64,000 bases of DNA from Bauldia sp. (GCA_026126025.1 JAHCJZ010000008.1:110713-174712), one strand, 5' to 3'. Positions 16,058-24,699 are shown, counted from the first letter of the stretch. Made by a program: numbers and translations. Notes: generated by a model not told the origin, from the letters alone.

Positions 16058-16663
16058 TTGCGCCTCGCGCCGGCCGCGACGCCGGGCTGGCTCCGCTTCG
16101 GCAGCGGGCTCTCCGGCGCGGCCGACCAGGAGGTCGCGGCGCTGCAGACGATGCTCAACGCGGCGGGCGCGGATATCGCGGTCGACGGCCGGTTCGGGCC
16201 GGAGACCGAGCGCGCGCTCGCCCGCTTCCAGGCGAGCGCCGGCATCGCCGTCGACGGCATCGCGGGGCCGCAGACGATGAAGGCGCTGACCGGGACGATC
16301 GCCGCGGCGGCGCAGCGCGCGGCGGCGATCGGCCTGGCGCAGAAGGCGCGGATGGCCGCGCCGCCCGATCCGCGGGACCGCTGGTCGCGCATCGGCGGCG
16401 CGCCGCGGCCGGTGCCGCCGATGAAGGGACCGGCGGCGGCGGTGCCGGACCATGCGTTCCCGGTGATGCAGCCGCCGCTGCTGAAGCCGCCCGCCGTCCC
16501 GATCCCCGCGAAGGGGCTCCATCCCTATCCGCTCACCGCCGGCGGCAGCGTCGCCAATCCCGGCCGGCCGGCGCCGCCGGCGAAGACCGCCGCGCCGCCC
16601 ATGAAGCCTCCGCCGGCGTGGAAGGCGCCGCCGCCGACAACCCTCAGCAAAGGAAAGATCTGA
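16058..16663 (+). CDS. peptidoglycan-binding domain protein with Pro-rich tail
   Basis: About 201 residues. Residues about 20-80 form a classical peptidoglycan-binding domain 1: EVAALQTMLNAAGADIAVDG, RFGPETERALARFQASAGIA, and VDGIAGPQTMKALTG. The rest is a long Pro/Lys/Ala-rich tail (for example PVMQPPLLKPPAVPIPAKGL), similar in kind to the tail of the IS-split hydrolase. The start is uncertain: the only in-frame start is a TTG at 16058, and no good ribosome-binding site is seen. It may work with the upstream M15-like peptidase as a split endolysin-like pair. Confidence 0.68.
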   Translation: MRLAPAATPGWLRFGSGLSGAADQEVAALQTMLNAAGADIAVDGRFGPETERALARFQASAGIAVDGIAGPQTMKALTGTIAAAAQRAAAIGLAQKARMAAPPDPRDRWSRIGGAPRPVPPMKGPAAAVPDHAFPVMQPPLLKPPAVPIPAKGLHPYPLTAGGSVANPGRPAPPAKTAAPPMKPPPAWKAPPPTTLSKGKI

Positions 16664-16665
16664 CC

Positions 16666-17763
16666 ATGGTGTCCGCACTCGACTGGAGCGTCACGCCCGC
16701 CAGCAACACCGTCATCGGCGGCATCACCGCCGCCGACGACATGGAGACGATCAAGGTCGACGATCTGTCGCGGGCGCTCGCCGCGGGCGTCAAGGCGATG
16801 ACGCTCGATCTCGGCGGCGCCACCGCCTCGGGCGGCGCGGCGAACGCCTACACCTTCGCCGCCAACGGCCACGTCACCGCGCTCGTCGACGGCGCCGAGC
16901 TCGCCTTCCGCGCCAACCACGCCAGCACGGGCGCCGCGACGCTCGCCGTCGATGCGCTGGGGACGCGCGCGATCCGCAAATTCACCGCCGCCGGCGAGGC
17001 CGACATCGCAGCCGGCGACATCGTCGCCGGCATGCATTGCCGGGTGCAGTACAATTCCGCGGCGAATGCCGCGGCGGGGGCGTGGATCCTCCTCGACCCC
17101 GCGATCCCCGACTTCACGCCCGGCGCCAACGACGCCAGGGCGCTCGGCTCCGCCACCGCCGCCTTCGCCGACCTCTTCCTCGCCTCCGGCGGCGTGGTCA
17201 ACTGGAACGCCGGCAACGTCACCCTCACCCACGCCGCCGGCGCCCTCGCCCTCTCCGGCTCCGCCACCGACGTCCTCCTCGACCTCTCCGCCGCCAATGC
17301 CGGCCAGATCAAGTTCCCCGCCGCGCAGAACGCGAGCACGGATGCGAACACGCTGGACGATTACGAGGAGGGGACGTGGACACCGACGTATGTCGCAACG
17401 ACGATTGACTTCGACTCAGTGACCCACAGCACTCAAGTGGGGCGGTACACGAAGATCGGTCACCGTGTGATCGGTAGCCTCCGACTGCGAACCAATGCCG
17501 CTGTCATCGGCAGCGGGTCAGGCAATCTTGCGGTCGCCGGCTTGCCGTTTACACCTTCTACTGAGGAGCCGATCTGGGTCGGCTACGGCGGCCAATTCGC
17601 ATCTAACAATCCGATCATGGGTCGTGTGTTCAACACGAGTACGCGACTCTTCCCCGCCTACAAGTCCAGCATCGGCGCCAGCACCGCTGGCATGATGGCC
17701 TCCGACCTCGCCACCGGCTCAGACGCCAATACGCTGGTCGCCGGTTTCTCTTTCACGGTCTAA
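16666..17763 (+). CDS. phage tail-fibre-like protein
   Basis: A 365-residue protein starting three bases after the previous stop. The N-terminal half (SVTPASNTVIGGITAADDME, MTLDLGGATASGGAANAYTF, LVDGAELAFRANHASTGAAT, then GDIVAGMHCRVQYNSAANAA) resembles the repeats of phage tail-fibre and tail-spike proteins. The middle (NDARALGSATAAFADLFLAS) is the typical LGS....WADLFLA element. The C-terminal third, after the phrase DDYEEGTWTPT, looks like a pyocin-knob type end. Codon use after about 17360 is less GC-rich, which suggests exchange of the receptor-binding end, as is common in fibres. Confidence 0.72.
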   Translation: MVSALDWSVTPASNTVIGGITAADDMETIKVDDLSRALAAGVKAMTLDLGGATASGGAANAYTFAANGHVTALVDGAELAFRANHASTGAATLAVDALGTRAIRKFTAAGEADIAAGDIVAGMHCRVQYNSAANAAAGAWILLDPAIPDFTPGANDARALGSATAAFADLFLASGGVVNWNAGNVTLTHAAGALALSGSATDVLLDLSAANAGQIKFPAAQNASTDANTLDDYEEGTWTPTYVATTIDFDSVTHSTQVGRYTKIGHRVIGSLRLRTNAAVIGSGSGNLAVAGLPFTPSTEEPIWVGYGGQFASNNPIMGRVFNTSTRLFPAYKSSIGASTAGMMASDLATGSDANTLVAGFSFTV

Positions 17764-17773
17764 GGAACCCACC

Positions 17774-18085
17774 ATGCTCACCAAGACGACACACCTTGAC
17801 GCAATTCAGTTCGAGGGCACCGGGACACTTCTTATTCGACTGCGCAAACGCACTTCGCTGGATGGTGAGGTGCTCAAGGAAGACTGGCACCGTACGTCCA
17901 TACCACCGGGCGAGTCCGTTGAGATGCAAATGGCGGCTGTCAACGATCATCTCCACTCGATGGGGTTTGATCAGTTGCCAGCGGAGGAAGTTGCGACGAT
18001 TGCGGCTATGGCGAATGTTCATCACACGCCCGCGGTCGTGGCGGCCTATCGAGCGAGGCTTAGGCGTACAGGGGGTGACGACTAG
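17774..18085 (+). CDS. small phage-region protein, unknown
   Basis: A 103-residue soluble protein, 10 bases downstream of the fibre gene and probably translated with it. It begins MLTKTTHLDAIQFEGTGTLL, has a beta-rich first half and a helical second half (ATIAAMANVHHTPAVVAAYR). Genes at this place often encode fibre assembly or tail-associated proteins, but no family was recognised. Lower GC than the chromosomal average matches the fibre's C-terminal part. Confidence 0.55.
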   Translation: MLTKTTHLDAIQFEGTGTLLIRLRKRTSLDGEVLKEDWHRTSIPPGESVEMQMAAVNDHLHSMGFDQLPAEEVATIAAMANVHHTPAVVAAYRARLRRTGGDD

Positions 18086-18153
18086 CACCGGGACGCGCGT
18101 TGGCGTCAGTCTTTGCGCTTGTGGTTGCCATTGGCGGTGTTAGATCACGCTTG

Positions 18154-19588
18154 ATGAGCATAGCTGATCCTCCGCCTGTTCGCCTGATCCATTTCGATCG
18201 GCCTGAGGCGCGTCAGGACCCTGCAGTCGCGGACGTCGTCCATAGGCTTGACGAAATCGCCCGTCATCGACAGGCCGGTCGTGATCCCGACGACCTTCTG
18301 CGACGCCAGCTCGATATGGTTTCGTCGGGCGAGTTAGTCATGCCCGCCCCTTTTGGGGCGGGTACGGACGAAGACCGCTCGACAGAATCGATCTATTCTG
18401 GCCATCGCATCTTCTACCGGTTCAGAACAAGCGAGCCCTACTATTGGGTCACCGGCACGTGTGGGCACGAATACGCATTGTGCTGCGTCTATTTTCCCGA
18501 GCGCCGGATCGCGGTGACATTCAACCGGGCTGCGTTAGACTGGTATCAGCTCAATCGGTTCGACGAAACGTATGTGCGCTTCCCGTTCGAGCACGGCGAG
18601 GGCACCTCGATCGTTGCTGGGTTCCCGCACTCGATGCACACGATCTGGAACGAACTCCCGGCCTTGGAGCGGCTTAGCGGAACCAACCTTGATGTGCCGA
18701 TCGCTTACACGCATCAGCCATTGGGGCCGCTCAATCTTATCTTCCCGGAGCTTGCGGGCCGCTTGTCGCCGCTTCCCTATGCTGATGTCACTTCATGGAA
18801 TCGCCGCCACCGGTTTCAGGTTGCGTTGGGATCGCGCCGGATTCCAAGAAGCACGCGGGAGCGCGTCGTGCGCGTCGCGAACGAGCTGCGGTCTGAGACC
18901 GTCAAGATGGCGCAGCGGGAGTTTCGCTTGCGGTTCAAGCGGATTGTCTGGCTATCGGTGAAGCCGCCCATGCGGACGCCGGTGAACCAAGTCGAATTCC
19001 TGGCCGAGGTGATAAAAGGGATGGGCGCACCCGGGGTGGGCTTCATTCTCAACGGGGTGTCGTTCCCGTGGGACCTTTATCAAAACTCGAACTACCCCAC
19101 CGACAAATGGCTTGCAGCGCAGACTGGGGCGGCAGCCCAACTAATCGAATCCGTCCTCAGTCTATTGCCTAGCCATTTGCGACACCGCGTTCAGTCGGTA
19201 AACGGCATTTCGCTACCGGACGAGTTCGGGTGGTCCGAGTTGGCAGACTTCTACGTGTGTCATGGCGGTTCGATGCAGAACAAGGTCGCCTTGGGTTCAC
19301 AATCGCCCAGGCGTTGTCCATTCCAACTCGCGCTTCCTTGTCTTCAATTTGATGCCGCTTGAAGACCCTGCGCCCACGACACGTCTTCCAGCTGACCTCT
19401 GCGAGGACATTCTCGACGGGGAGTACACGGACGCTCAACGGGCTCGTAAGGACTTCAATTATCGGTTCGTTTCGCCTGAACGAGCCGCGGCATTTTGCGT
19501 TGCGGCAATGGAAGAGCAACTGGGCGTTCTGACTGCAGCCACCTTTGGATCGCGAGGCTTCGGAGCAGAGCAGCCACATAGGCAATAG
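18154..19588 (+). pseudogene. glycosyltransferase-like gene with frameshift
   Basis: The open frame from the ATG at 18154 runs to 19362 (an upstream TTG at 18100 is possible). The natural sequence leaves that frame near 19290: CHGGSMQNKVA continues in the next frame as WVHNRPGVVHSNSRFLVFN and ends at 19588 with a plausible helical C terminus (VSPERAAAFCVAAMEEQL). One extra base (or two missing) explains the shift. The His-Gly-Gly motif in a C-terminal Rossmann-like part and the alternating architecture recall GT-B glycosyltransferases, but the family was not identified. A role in phage-encoded surface modification would fit the place next to the fibre gene. Confidence 0.5.
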
Positions 19589-19619
19589 CGGCATGGAGCG
19601 GCGCAGATCGCGCTTCGCC

Positions 19620-19745
19620 CCGCCTGACACAACCTCGTCCTGAGGCGCTCGCGAGCGAGCCTCGAAGGACGGCAGGTGTCCGCTGCCCATCCTTCGAGGC
19701 CCGGCTGCGCCGGGCACCTCAGGATGAGGTCGGGGTGTCCGTCAC
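19620..19745. repeat. dispersed palindromic repeat, class R2 (copy a)
   Basis: An inverted pair built of 'CTCGTCCTGAGGCGCTCGC' and 'CATCCTTCGAGGCCCGGCTG' with 'CCTCAGGATGAGG' at the right. Similar copies lie at 39240-39350 and 57870-58025. This copy lies in the convergent gap between the glycosyltransferase-like gene and higA. Confidence 0.65.
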
Positions 19746-19778
19746 GCAGCGGGGTGGCTGGCGCGTGGCTCCGTGACG

Positions 19779-20087
19779 CTACGCCGCCACCGGCTCGATC
19801 GCGTCGAGTTCGCTGGCCATCGCGGCTTCCAGCACCTTGAGGTCGTAGTTCTGCTGGAGGTTCAGCCAGAATTCCGCGGAATTGCCGAACAGACGTCCGA
19901 AGCGGAGGGCCATGGCCGGCGTGACCGGCGCCTTCTCCTCAAGGATGGAGTAGAGCATCGCGCGCGAGATGCCGAGGCGGCGCGCGACCGCAGCCTTGGG
20001 TATCCCCAGCGCCGGCAGAACATCCTCGCGCAGGATGGCCCCGGGATGAACCGGCTTGAGACCCTTGAGCAGAGGGTTGAGAGGCAT
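19779..20087 (-). CDS. higA: HigA-type antitoxin (module 1)
   Basis: A 102-residue XRE-family helix-turn-helix protein of the HigA/VapI group: HPGAILREDVLPALGIPKAA at the start, the HTH around VARRLGISRAMLYSILEEKA, and the group signature LRFGRLFGNSAEFWLNLQQN. It neutralises the HigB toxin encoded directly upstream and represses the operon by binding its promoter. Its ATG (20087) overlaps the toxin stop as ATGA. An ORF extension to 20135 overlaps the toxin and is not needed. Confidence 0.9.
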   Translation of the reverse strand: MPLNPLLKGLKPVHPGAILREDVLPALGIPKAAVARRLGISRAMLYSILEEKAPVTPAMALRFGRLFGNSAEFWLNLQQNYDLKVLEAAMASELDAIEPVAA

Positions 20088-20365
20088 CAGTGATAGTCCT
20101 CCAAGTCGACGTCGATGGCATAGATGTCCTGCCATCCAAAGGTGACGCGCCAGTTCCCGCTGGCGTTGACGGCGTATCGACCCGCCGCTTTGCCCCTGAG
20201 GGCGTGAAAGCGATAACCCGGAACGTCCATCTGTTCCGGCCGCCGTGCTGCCTCCAGTGAGGCGAGAATGCGCTCGATGCGATCCGGGTTCTGAACCGAC
20301 AGCTTCGATGCGTCGCCACTTTCGGCGAAACGTCGGAGGGCTTTGCTTCGGTACGACCGGATCAC
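20087..20365 (-). CDS. higB: HigB-type toxin (module 1)
   Basis: A 92-residue RelE-superfamily toxin of the plasmid-maintenance killer group: MIRSYRSKALRRFAESGDAS, PDRIERILASLEAARRPEQM, and the C-terminal GNWRVTFGWQDIYAIDVDLE with the trailing DYH. These enzymes cut mRNA on the ribosome. The toxin gene comes first in the operon, as usual for higBA. The region upstream (20366-20400) contains the short palindrome CTAGCGTCGCTAG, a likely operator. Confidence 0.9.
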   Translation of the reverse strand: MIRSYRSKALRRFAESGDASKLSVQNPDRIERILASLEAARRPEQMDVPGYRFHALRGKAAGRYAVNASGNWRVTFGWQDIYAIDVDLEDYH

Positions 20366-20374
20366 ATAAATTGT

Positions 20375-20387
20375 CTAGCGTCGCTAG
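20375..20387. promoter_or_regulatory. palindrome upstream of higB, likely HigA operator
   Basis: The palindrome CTAGCGTCGCTAG lies about 10 bases before the higB start and would overlap its promoter. HigA proteins normally bind such sites to repress their own operon; that role is inferred here from position and symmetry. Confidence 0.5.
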
Positions 20388-20537
20388 ACAGGTGTGTCAA
20401 CCATCACCAGACACACCCACAGCCGCGCCGGGCTTGGCGAAGACAGGCCTGTGTTGCGTATGCCCTAACTGCCCCGTCGCCGCGTGGCAGAGCCGATGGT
20501 CGTCGCGAGGATCAACAGGATCCCTGCTCCGCCACGA

Positions 20538-20834
20538 TCAGGCGGCTTCGAGGTGGCTGATCGCTTCGATTTCGGCTTTCTTCGCTTTGCCCTCGACGGC
20601 CAGATCATAGCTGGTCTGCATGTTCATCCAGAACTGCGGCGTCGTATCGAAGAACTTGGCGAGACGCAGAGCCGTGTCGGGCGTGACCGGCGTCCGCTCG
20701 GCGACGAGGCGCTCTATGCGCGTGCGAGGGACGTTGAGCTTCTTGGCAAGCGTGTAGGGCTTGAGGCCGAGCGGAACGAGATACTCCTCGCGCAGGATTT
20801 CGCCGGGGTGGATGGAAAAGCCGAGAGTGGTCAT
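20538..20834 (-). CDS. HigA-type antitoxin (module 2)
   Basis: A 98-residue XRE-family antitoxin: SIHPGEILREEYLVPLGLKP, an HTH in YTLAKKLNVPRTRIERLVAE, and LRLAKFFDTTPQFWMNMQTS with the family's FW.N.Q signature. It is clearly distinct from module 1 (about 40 percent similar by eye), so the two are not a recent duplication. It follows its toxin gene by nine bases. It belongs to a type II toxin-antitoxin module. Confidence 0.9.
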   Translation of the reverse strand: MTTLGFSIHPGEILREEYLVPLGLKPYTLAKKLNVPRTRIERLVAERTPVTPDTALRLAKFFDTTPQFWMNMQTSYDLAVEGKAKKAEIEAISHLEAA

Positions 20835-20843
20835 ATCCGGTCC

Positions 20844-21128
20844 TCAATCGTGGTAGTCGGTTATCTCAACGTCTTCCGGGCCGGCGTCGGTCCAGCGGAA
20901 GCAAAGCCTGAACTGCGCGTTGATCCAGATCGCATGTTGTCCTGCGCGGTCCTTCTCCAGCCGATGCAGCTTGTTCCCCGGAGGGGATTTCAGATCGTCA
21001 AGAGCGACGGCGTTCTCCAGCATCACCAGTTTGCGCCGCGCCGCCTTGATCAGATCAGCAGGAAACCCTTTCGGAGACCTCCCGGCAGCTACCGCCCCTG
21101 TCGTCCGATCCTTGTACGAGCGGATCAT
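20844..21128 (-). CDS. HigB-type toxin (module 2)
   Basis: A 94-residue RelE-superfamily toxin: MIRSYKDRTTGAVAAGRSPK, then LIKAARRKLVMLENAVALDD, LKSPPGNKLHRLEKDRAGQH, and the C-terminal AIWINAQFRLCFRWTDAGPE with the trailing TDYHD. All elements of the plasmid-maintenance killer family are present. It is the first gene of the operon. Upstream, 21139-21165 holds an imperfect palindrome around CATGCCATGATACG that could be its operator. Confidence 0.9.
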   Translation of the reverse strand: MIRSYKDRTTGAVAAGRSPKGFPADLIKAARRKLVMLENAVALDDLKSPPGNKLHRLEKDRAGQHAIWINAQFRLCFRWTDAGPEDVEITDYHD

Positions 21129-21280
21129 CCTCTCCTCCGAAACGCATCATGCCATGATACGTTGTGGAAGGCAAGAAAATTCGTATCTCGGTATGAGACG
21201 TTCTTCTGCCGGCTGACCTAAGTAGTCTCCAGCTCAACGTCGGTCGTATCTTCGCCGTCCCACGCGGCCCGTCGTTGGCG

Positions 21281-21691
21281 CTACACCTCCAGCAGGCGCT
21301 CCCGCGCCGCGGCGGCGAGGAAGGCGGATCGGGTCACGCCCGAGTGGCTGGCGGCTTCGTCGATGGCGGCGAGGAGGCCGCGGTCGATCGAGACGTTCAC
21401 GTTGGTCGATCGACCGCTGTCGAGGATCAACGGCACCAGCCCCAGCGTCGCGCCTTCCGCGAGGGCGGCGGCGACGTCGGGCTCCTTCTTGCGGAGCGTC
21501 TCGAAGGACCGCGCTTCCGGCGCGCTGCGGCCGGAGCCGAGTTCGTCGGCCACCCATTCGGCGAGCGCGGCGGCCGCGTTGCGCAACGCTTCCTCCAGCG
21601 TCGCGCCCATCGCCGTGCAGCCTGGCGCGTCGGGAAATGAGACGCCATAGGCGCCGCGCTTGCCGTCGATGAGGGCAACGTATCGGGTCAC
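21281..21691 (-). CDS. hicB: HicB-type antitoxin
   Basis: A 136-residue protein with an N-terminal HicB domain (MTRYVALIDGKRGAYGVSFP DAPGC) of partly degraded RNase H fold and a C-terminal ribbon-helix-helix (STNVNVSIDRGLLAAIDEAA, then SGVTRSAFLAAAARERL) for DNA binding. It counteracts HicA and represses the operon. It lies 26 bases downstream of hicA on the same strand. The length is normal for this two-domain subtype. Confidence 0.88.
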   Translation of the reverse strand: MTRYVALIDGKRGAYGVSFPDAPGCTAMGATLEEALRNAAAALAEWVADELGSGRSAPEARSFETLRKKEPDVAAALAEGATLGLVPLILDSGRSTNVNVSIDRGLLAAIDEAASHSGVTRSAFLAAAARERLLEV

Positions 21692-21717
21692 GTGGTGCTC
21701 CTGTGCGCTCGCGGCGG

Positions 21718-21906
21718 CTATTTCCAGCCTGCCGCCCGGGCGATGGACCGGGCCACGCCCGGCGAAAGCGTGCGGTGCCGCGGCACCTGGATCGAGGGGC
21801 GGCCCGGCTTGACGAACTTGTCGTGTTCCTTGCCGCCGAGGTTCACCCAGCCCTCGGCGACGAGACGCGCCACGATCCTGGCGCGGCTCGTTTCGAGGTT
21901 CCCCAT
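21718..21906 (-). CDS. hicA: HicA-type toxin
   Basis: A 62-residue double-stranded-RNA-binding-fold mRNA interferase: MGNLETSRARIVARLVAEGW, then VNLGGKEHDKFVKPGRPSIQ, and VPRHRTLSPGVARSIARAAG. The Gly-Gly-x-x-His-Asp-Lys-Phe motif carries the catalytic His, and VPRH..LS.GVARSI.... is the family C terminus. The small ORF starts at the ATG at 21906 and is preceded by the lysis genes on the other strand. Confidence 0.88.
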   Translation of the reverse strand: MGNLETSRARIVARLVAEGWVNLGGKEHDKFVKPGRPSIQVPRHRTLSPGVARSIARAAGWK

Positions 21907-22038
21907 GCGCAGATAATTGCGCACGATTCCGCTGGCCGTCAAGCCCCCGACTGCGCAGATATTTGCACAGCCAGGCGCGGCCATGTCGGCCGCGCTTCGC
22001 GCCCCGCGCGCCTGATCCCCCAACACCAGGAGCCTGCC

Positions 22039-22740
22039 ATGACCCGGAGCGCGTCCAGCGTCGGTGCCGCCGCGATTCTGTCCACCACGCCGATCCTGCG
22101 CGAGGAGCCGGTGGCGCTGGCGCTGCTGGAGCTGATCGGCGCCGTCGAGGCGCCGGGCGGGTATGACCAGCGCTATGGCGAGCCGAGCGGCGGGCCGTTC
22201 CGCCACCGGCTGACCGCGATGACGCTCGACGCGGTGATCGCGCTGCCGGCCAACCGGCCGCCGGGGCGCGTCGCGTCGACCGCGTCGGGGCGGTACCAGT
22301 TCCTCTCCGGCACGCTGCGCGGGCTCAAGGCGCAGCTCGGGCTGTCCGGCGGCGAGCGCTTCGACCCGGCGCTGCAGGACCGCCTCGCCTACCAGCTCAT
22401 CCTCAATCGCGGCTATCGCCAGTGGCAGGCCGGCACGATCGGCGACGTCGCCTTCGCCAGGCGCCTCGCGCAGGAATGGGCGTCGCTGCCGGTCCTTGCC
22501 GCGACCGACGGCCACAGCCGGAAGGTCGCGGCCGGGCAGAGCTACTACGCCGGCGACGGCACCAACCGCGCCCTCGTCACGCCGGCGCAGATCCGCGCCG
22601 CGCTGGCGCATTTCGCCGTGCCGGCGGCCGAACCCGCCGTGGCGCCGGCGCCGCCGGACCTGTCGCAGAACCCGGGCTGCCGCGGCGTGCTGCGGACGCT
22701 CCTCGCCCGGTTCCGCCGCCGCGCGGACGCGCCGCGCTGA
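22039..22740 (+). CDS. lambda-type phage muramidase (endolysin)
   Basis: A 233-residue lysozyme-like endolysin. Residues about 30-180 form the lambda R-type fold: a likely catalytic Glu in ELIGAVEAPGGYDQRYGEPS, then STASGRYQFLSGTLRGLKAQ, FDPALQDRLAYQLILNRGYR, and FARRLAQEWASLPVLAATDG. The C terminus is Ala/Pro-rich and ends in a basic stretch. No membrane anchor is present, so release would need a holin, and holin-like genes follow directly. The ATG at 22039 follows a CAGGAG site. Cleavage of the glycan strand is the family role. Confidence 0.85.
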   Translation: MTRSASSVGAAAILSTTPILREEPVALALLELIGAVEAPGGYDQRYGEPSGGPFRHRLTAMTLDAVIALPANRPPGRVASTASGRYQFLSGTLRGLKAQLGLSGGERFDPALQDRLAYQLILNRGYRQWQAGTIGDVAFARRLAQEWASLPVLAATDGHSRKVAAGQSYYAGDGTNRALVTPAQIRAALAHFAVPAAEPAVAPAPPDLSQNPGCRGVLRTLLARFRRRADAPR

Positions 22741-22791
22741 GCGGCCTCGCCTCCATCGAACCCTTCCCCCACGCGCAACAGGAGAACTCCC

Positions 22792-23214
22792 ATGCCCAGC
22801 CTTGCCAACCGGCCCGTCCTGCGCCGGGCCGCCGAGCTTGCCGTCGAAGCCGCGCGCGACGCCGTCGCCGGGACCCGCCGCGGCGCGCCGCGCCAGATGA
22901 CCGGCCCCGAGCGGGTGGCGGCGGTCAACGCCGCCGCGGCGCGGCTCGCGGCCGACCCGGTGGTGGTCAACGAGACCAATTCCGAACCGCTGCCGCAGTC
23001 GCGCACCTTCGTCGCCGCGCTCGCCGTCCTCCTCACCAGCGCCGGCACGCTCGCCGCGCAGCTCGCGGCCGAGGGCGGCTTCGACTGGGAGATCGGCGGA
23101 CCGGCGATCGGCACCCTCCTCGCCAGCGTCGCCGGTCTCGTCGGGCGCGTGAAGGCCGGCCTTCGCCCGATCGACTGGCGCCGGCCATGGACGATCTTCG
23201 GGCTCGGGCGATGA
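22792..23214 (+). CDS. holin-like membrane protein
   Basis: A 140-residue protein preceded by an AGGAG site, 51 bases after the muramidase gene. It has two probable membrane helices (residues about 70-90, [20 protein letters not shown], and 100-118, [20 protein letters not shown]), with basic ends. Size, helices and position fit a class II holin; sequence is not diagnostic. It may instead be a tail-associated membrane protein. Its stop overlaps the start of the next gene (ATGA). Confidence 0.62.
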   Translation: MPSLANRPVLRRAAELAVEAARDAVAGTRRGAPRQMTGPERVAAVNAAAARLAADPVVVNETNSEPLPQSRTFVAALAVLLTSAGTLAAQLAAEGGFDWEIGGPAIGTLLASVAGLVGRVKAGLRPIDWRRPWTIFGLGR

Positions 23215-23552
23215 GCGCGTTCCCCAAGGTGACGCTCGACGGCACGATCAATGTCGGCCACGTCTTCACCGCCGCCTCCGCGCTGGTCGCCGCCGCGCTC
23301 CTCGCCGCCGGCTTCAATGCGCGGCTCGCCGGCGTCGAGACCGACGTCGCCGCGATCGACGGCGCGGTCTCCGCCCTCGCCGGGGACTTCGCCGCCATCC
23401 TCCCCTCGCTCGCGGTCAGCCGCGAGCGGATCGACCGGCTGGAGCAGGTCGTCGAGCGCACCAACGGCACGATCGAGCGCATCCACGACCGCCTCACCAC
23501 GATCCAGGTCGACCTCTCCGCGCTTCGTTCCGCGGGGGAGCGGGCGGAGTAG
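23211..23552 (+). CDS. spanin/Rz-like membrane coiled-coil protein
   Basis: A 113-residue protein with one N-terminal membrane segment (residues about 15-34, [20 protein letters not shown]) and a periplasmic heptad-like helix ([40 protein letters not shown]). This is the layout of inner-membrane spanins and related phage proteins. It is translated with the holin-like gene through an ATGA overlap. Alternative ideas are a tail-associated membrane protein or a second holin; the lysis context favours spanin. Confidence 0.58.
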   Translation: MSAFPKVTLDGTINVGHVFTAASALVAAALLAAGFNARLAGVETDVAAIDGAVSALAGDFAAILPSLAVSRERIDRLEQVVERTNGTIERIHDRLTTIQVDLSALRSAGERAE

Positions 23553-23612
23553 GGGCGTTGCGTCACCCGGGCTTTGCCGATAGCAGGAGCGCGTTGCGAC
23601 AGGGGCACGGCG

Positions 23613-23792
23613 ATGCATCACAAGCGCAAGGGTCCGAAGTCGACGCGCTCCGGCTGCCTGCTGTGCAAGATGCACAAGCGCCAGGGCTATTCCCTGTTCC
23701 ACCGCCAGCGCTTCTCGGCCGCCCGGGGCCTGCGGATCATGGCCGAGAAGGTGTCCGACGCCACCGCCAGGACCCGGCCGGGCTCGGGTTGA
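23613..23792 (+). CDS. small basic CxxC protein
   Basis: A 59-residue basic protein: [20 protein letters not shown] is followed by [20 protein letters not shown]. The single C-x-x-C and the basic N terminus recall short nucleic-acid-binding or zinc-ribbon-like proteins common in alphaproteobacteria, but no named family was recognised. It is the last gene before the housekeeping block and may belong to either side. Confidence 0.5.
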   Translation: MHHKRKGPKSTRSGCLLCKMHKRQGYSLFHRQRFSAARGLRIMAEKVSDATARTRPGSG

Positions 23793-23905
23793 CTGGCTCC
23801 GGCTCTTTCCGTAGAAACCCGGCCGACCCAATCAGACCGCCGCCCGGCATTGCGGGGACGACCCGTTCCCGTCGCGGCAGGCGTTTCGAGCCGGACCAGA
23901 CGTCG

Positions 23906-24031
23906 ATGAAGATCAAGAACTCGCTGAAGTCGCTCCGGCTGCGCCACCGGGCCAACCGCCTGGTCCGCCGCAAGGGCCGCGTCTACATCATCAACAAGAC
24001 CAATCCGCGCTACAAGGCGCGTCAGGGCTAG
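23906..24031 (+). CDS. rpmJ: ribosomal protein L36
   Basis: A 41-residue large-subunit protein: [20 protein letters not shown] then [20 protein letters not shown]. This is the C-minus (zinc-free) form seen in alphaproteobacteria, since the usual Cys and His zinc ligands are absent. It begins the chromosomal block on the right of the phage-like island. Confidence 0.95.
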   Translation: MKIKNSLKSLRLRHRANRLVRRKGRVYIINKTNPRYKARQG

Positions 24032-24086
24032 CTCGCGCGCCCGCGTTTTGACCCGCCGCGGGGCGCCGGACTAGGCTCCCGGCGCC

Positions 24087-24665
24087 ATGCGCGCGCTTCT
24101 CGTCGCCCTCGTCCTGTCGCTTGTCGCCGCCGCGCCGGTCGCGGCGCAGGGTTTCGCCGAGCCGTCGGTGCGGCCGGGCGAGACCACGGCCGATGCGCTC
24201 GACCACTGGTTCCTCGCGCTCCGCGAAGCGGAGTCGGGGCAGGCGGCGGCGATCGCCGAGGCGCATATCGAGGAGCTGTTCCTGCGCTCCGGCAGCCCGA
24301 CCGCCGATCTTCTGCTGCGCCGCGCCATGGTGGCGATGGATGTCGGCGAATACGCCATCGCGCTCGACATTCTCGACGGCGTCATCGCCGAATATCCGGC
24401 GTTCATGGAGGCGTGGAACAAGCGCGCGACGGTCTATTTCATCATCGGCGATTTCGCCGCGTCGGTCGCCGACGTCCGGGTGACGCTGGCGCTGGAGCCG
24501 CGCCACTATGGCGCGCTCGCCGGCCTCGGCCAGATCTACGACCGCCTCGGCGACGACGAAGCCGCGCTCGGCGCCTACCGCGCCGCCCTCAACGTCCACC
24601 CGTTCCTCGGAGGACTCCCGGCGCGGATCGAGGTGCTCGAGGCGCGGGTGCGGAGCGAGATCTAG
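24087..24665 (+). CDS. exported TPR protein
   Basis: A 192-residue protein with signal peptide (MRALLVALVLSLVAAAPVAA, then QG). It has three to four tetratricopeptide-like units, for example DLLLRRAMVAMDVGEYAIAL, EAWNKRATVYFIIGDFAASV, and GALAGLGQIYDRLGDDEAAL. These helical repeats mediate protein contacts; the partner is unknown. Its context (55 bases after rpmJ, opposite to pyk) does not assign a role. A periplasmic scaffold is likely. Confidence 0.82.
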   Translation: MRALLVALVLSLVAAAPVAAQGFAEPSVRPGETTADALDHWFLALREAESGQAAAIAEAHIEELFLRSGSPTADLLLRRAMVAMDVGEYAIALDILDGVIAEYPAFMEAWNKRATVYFIIGDFAASVADVRVTLALEPRHYGALAGLGQIYDRLGDDEAALGAYRAALNVHPFLGGLPARIEVLEARVRSEI

Positions 24666-24699
24666 AGTCCCGCGCCCTGCCCGTTCCTTCCACCGCTCA

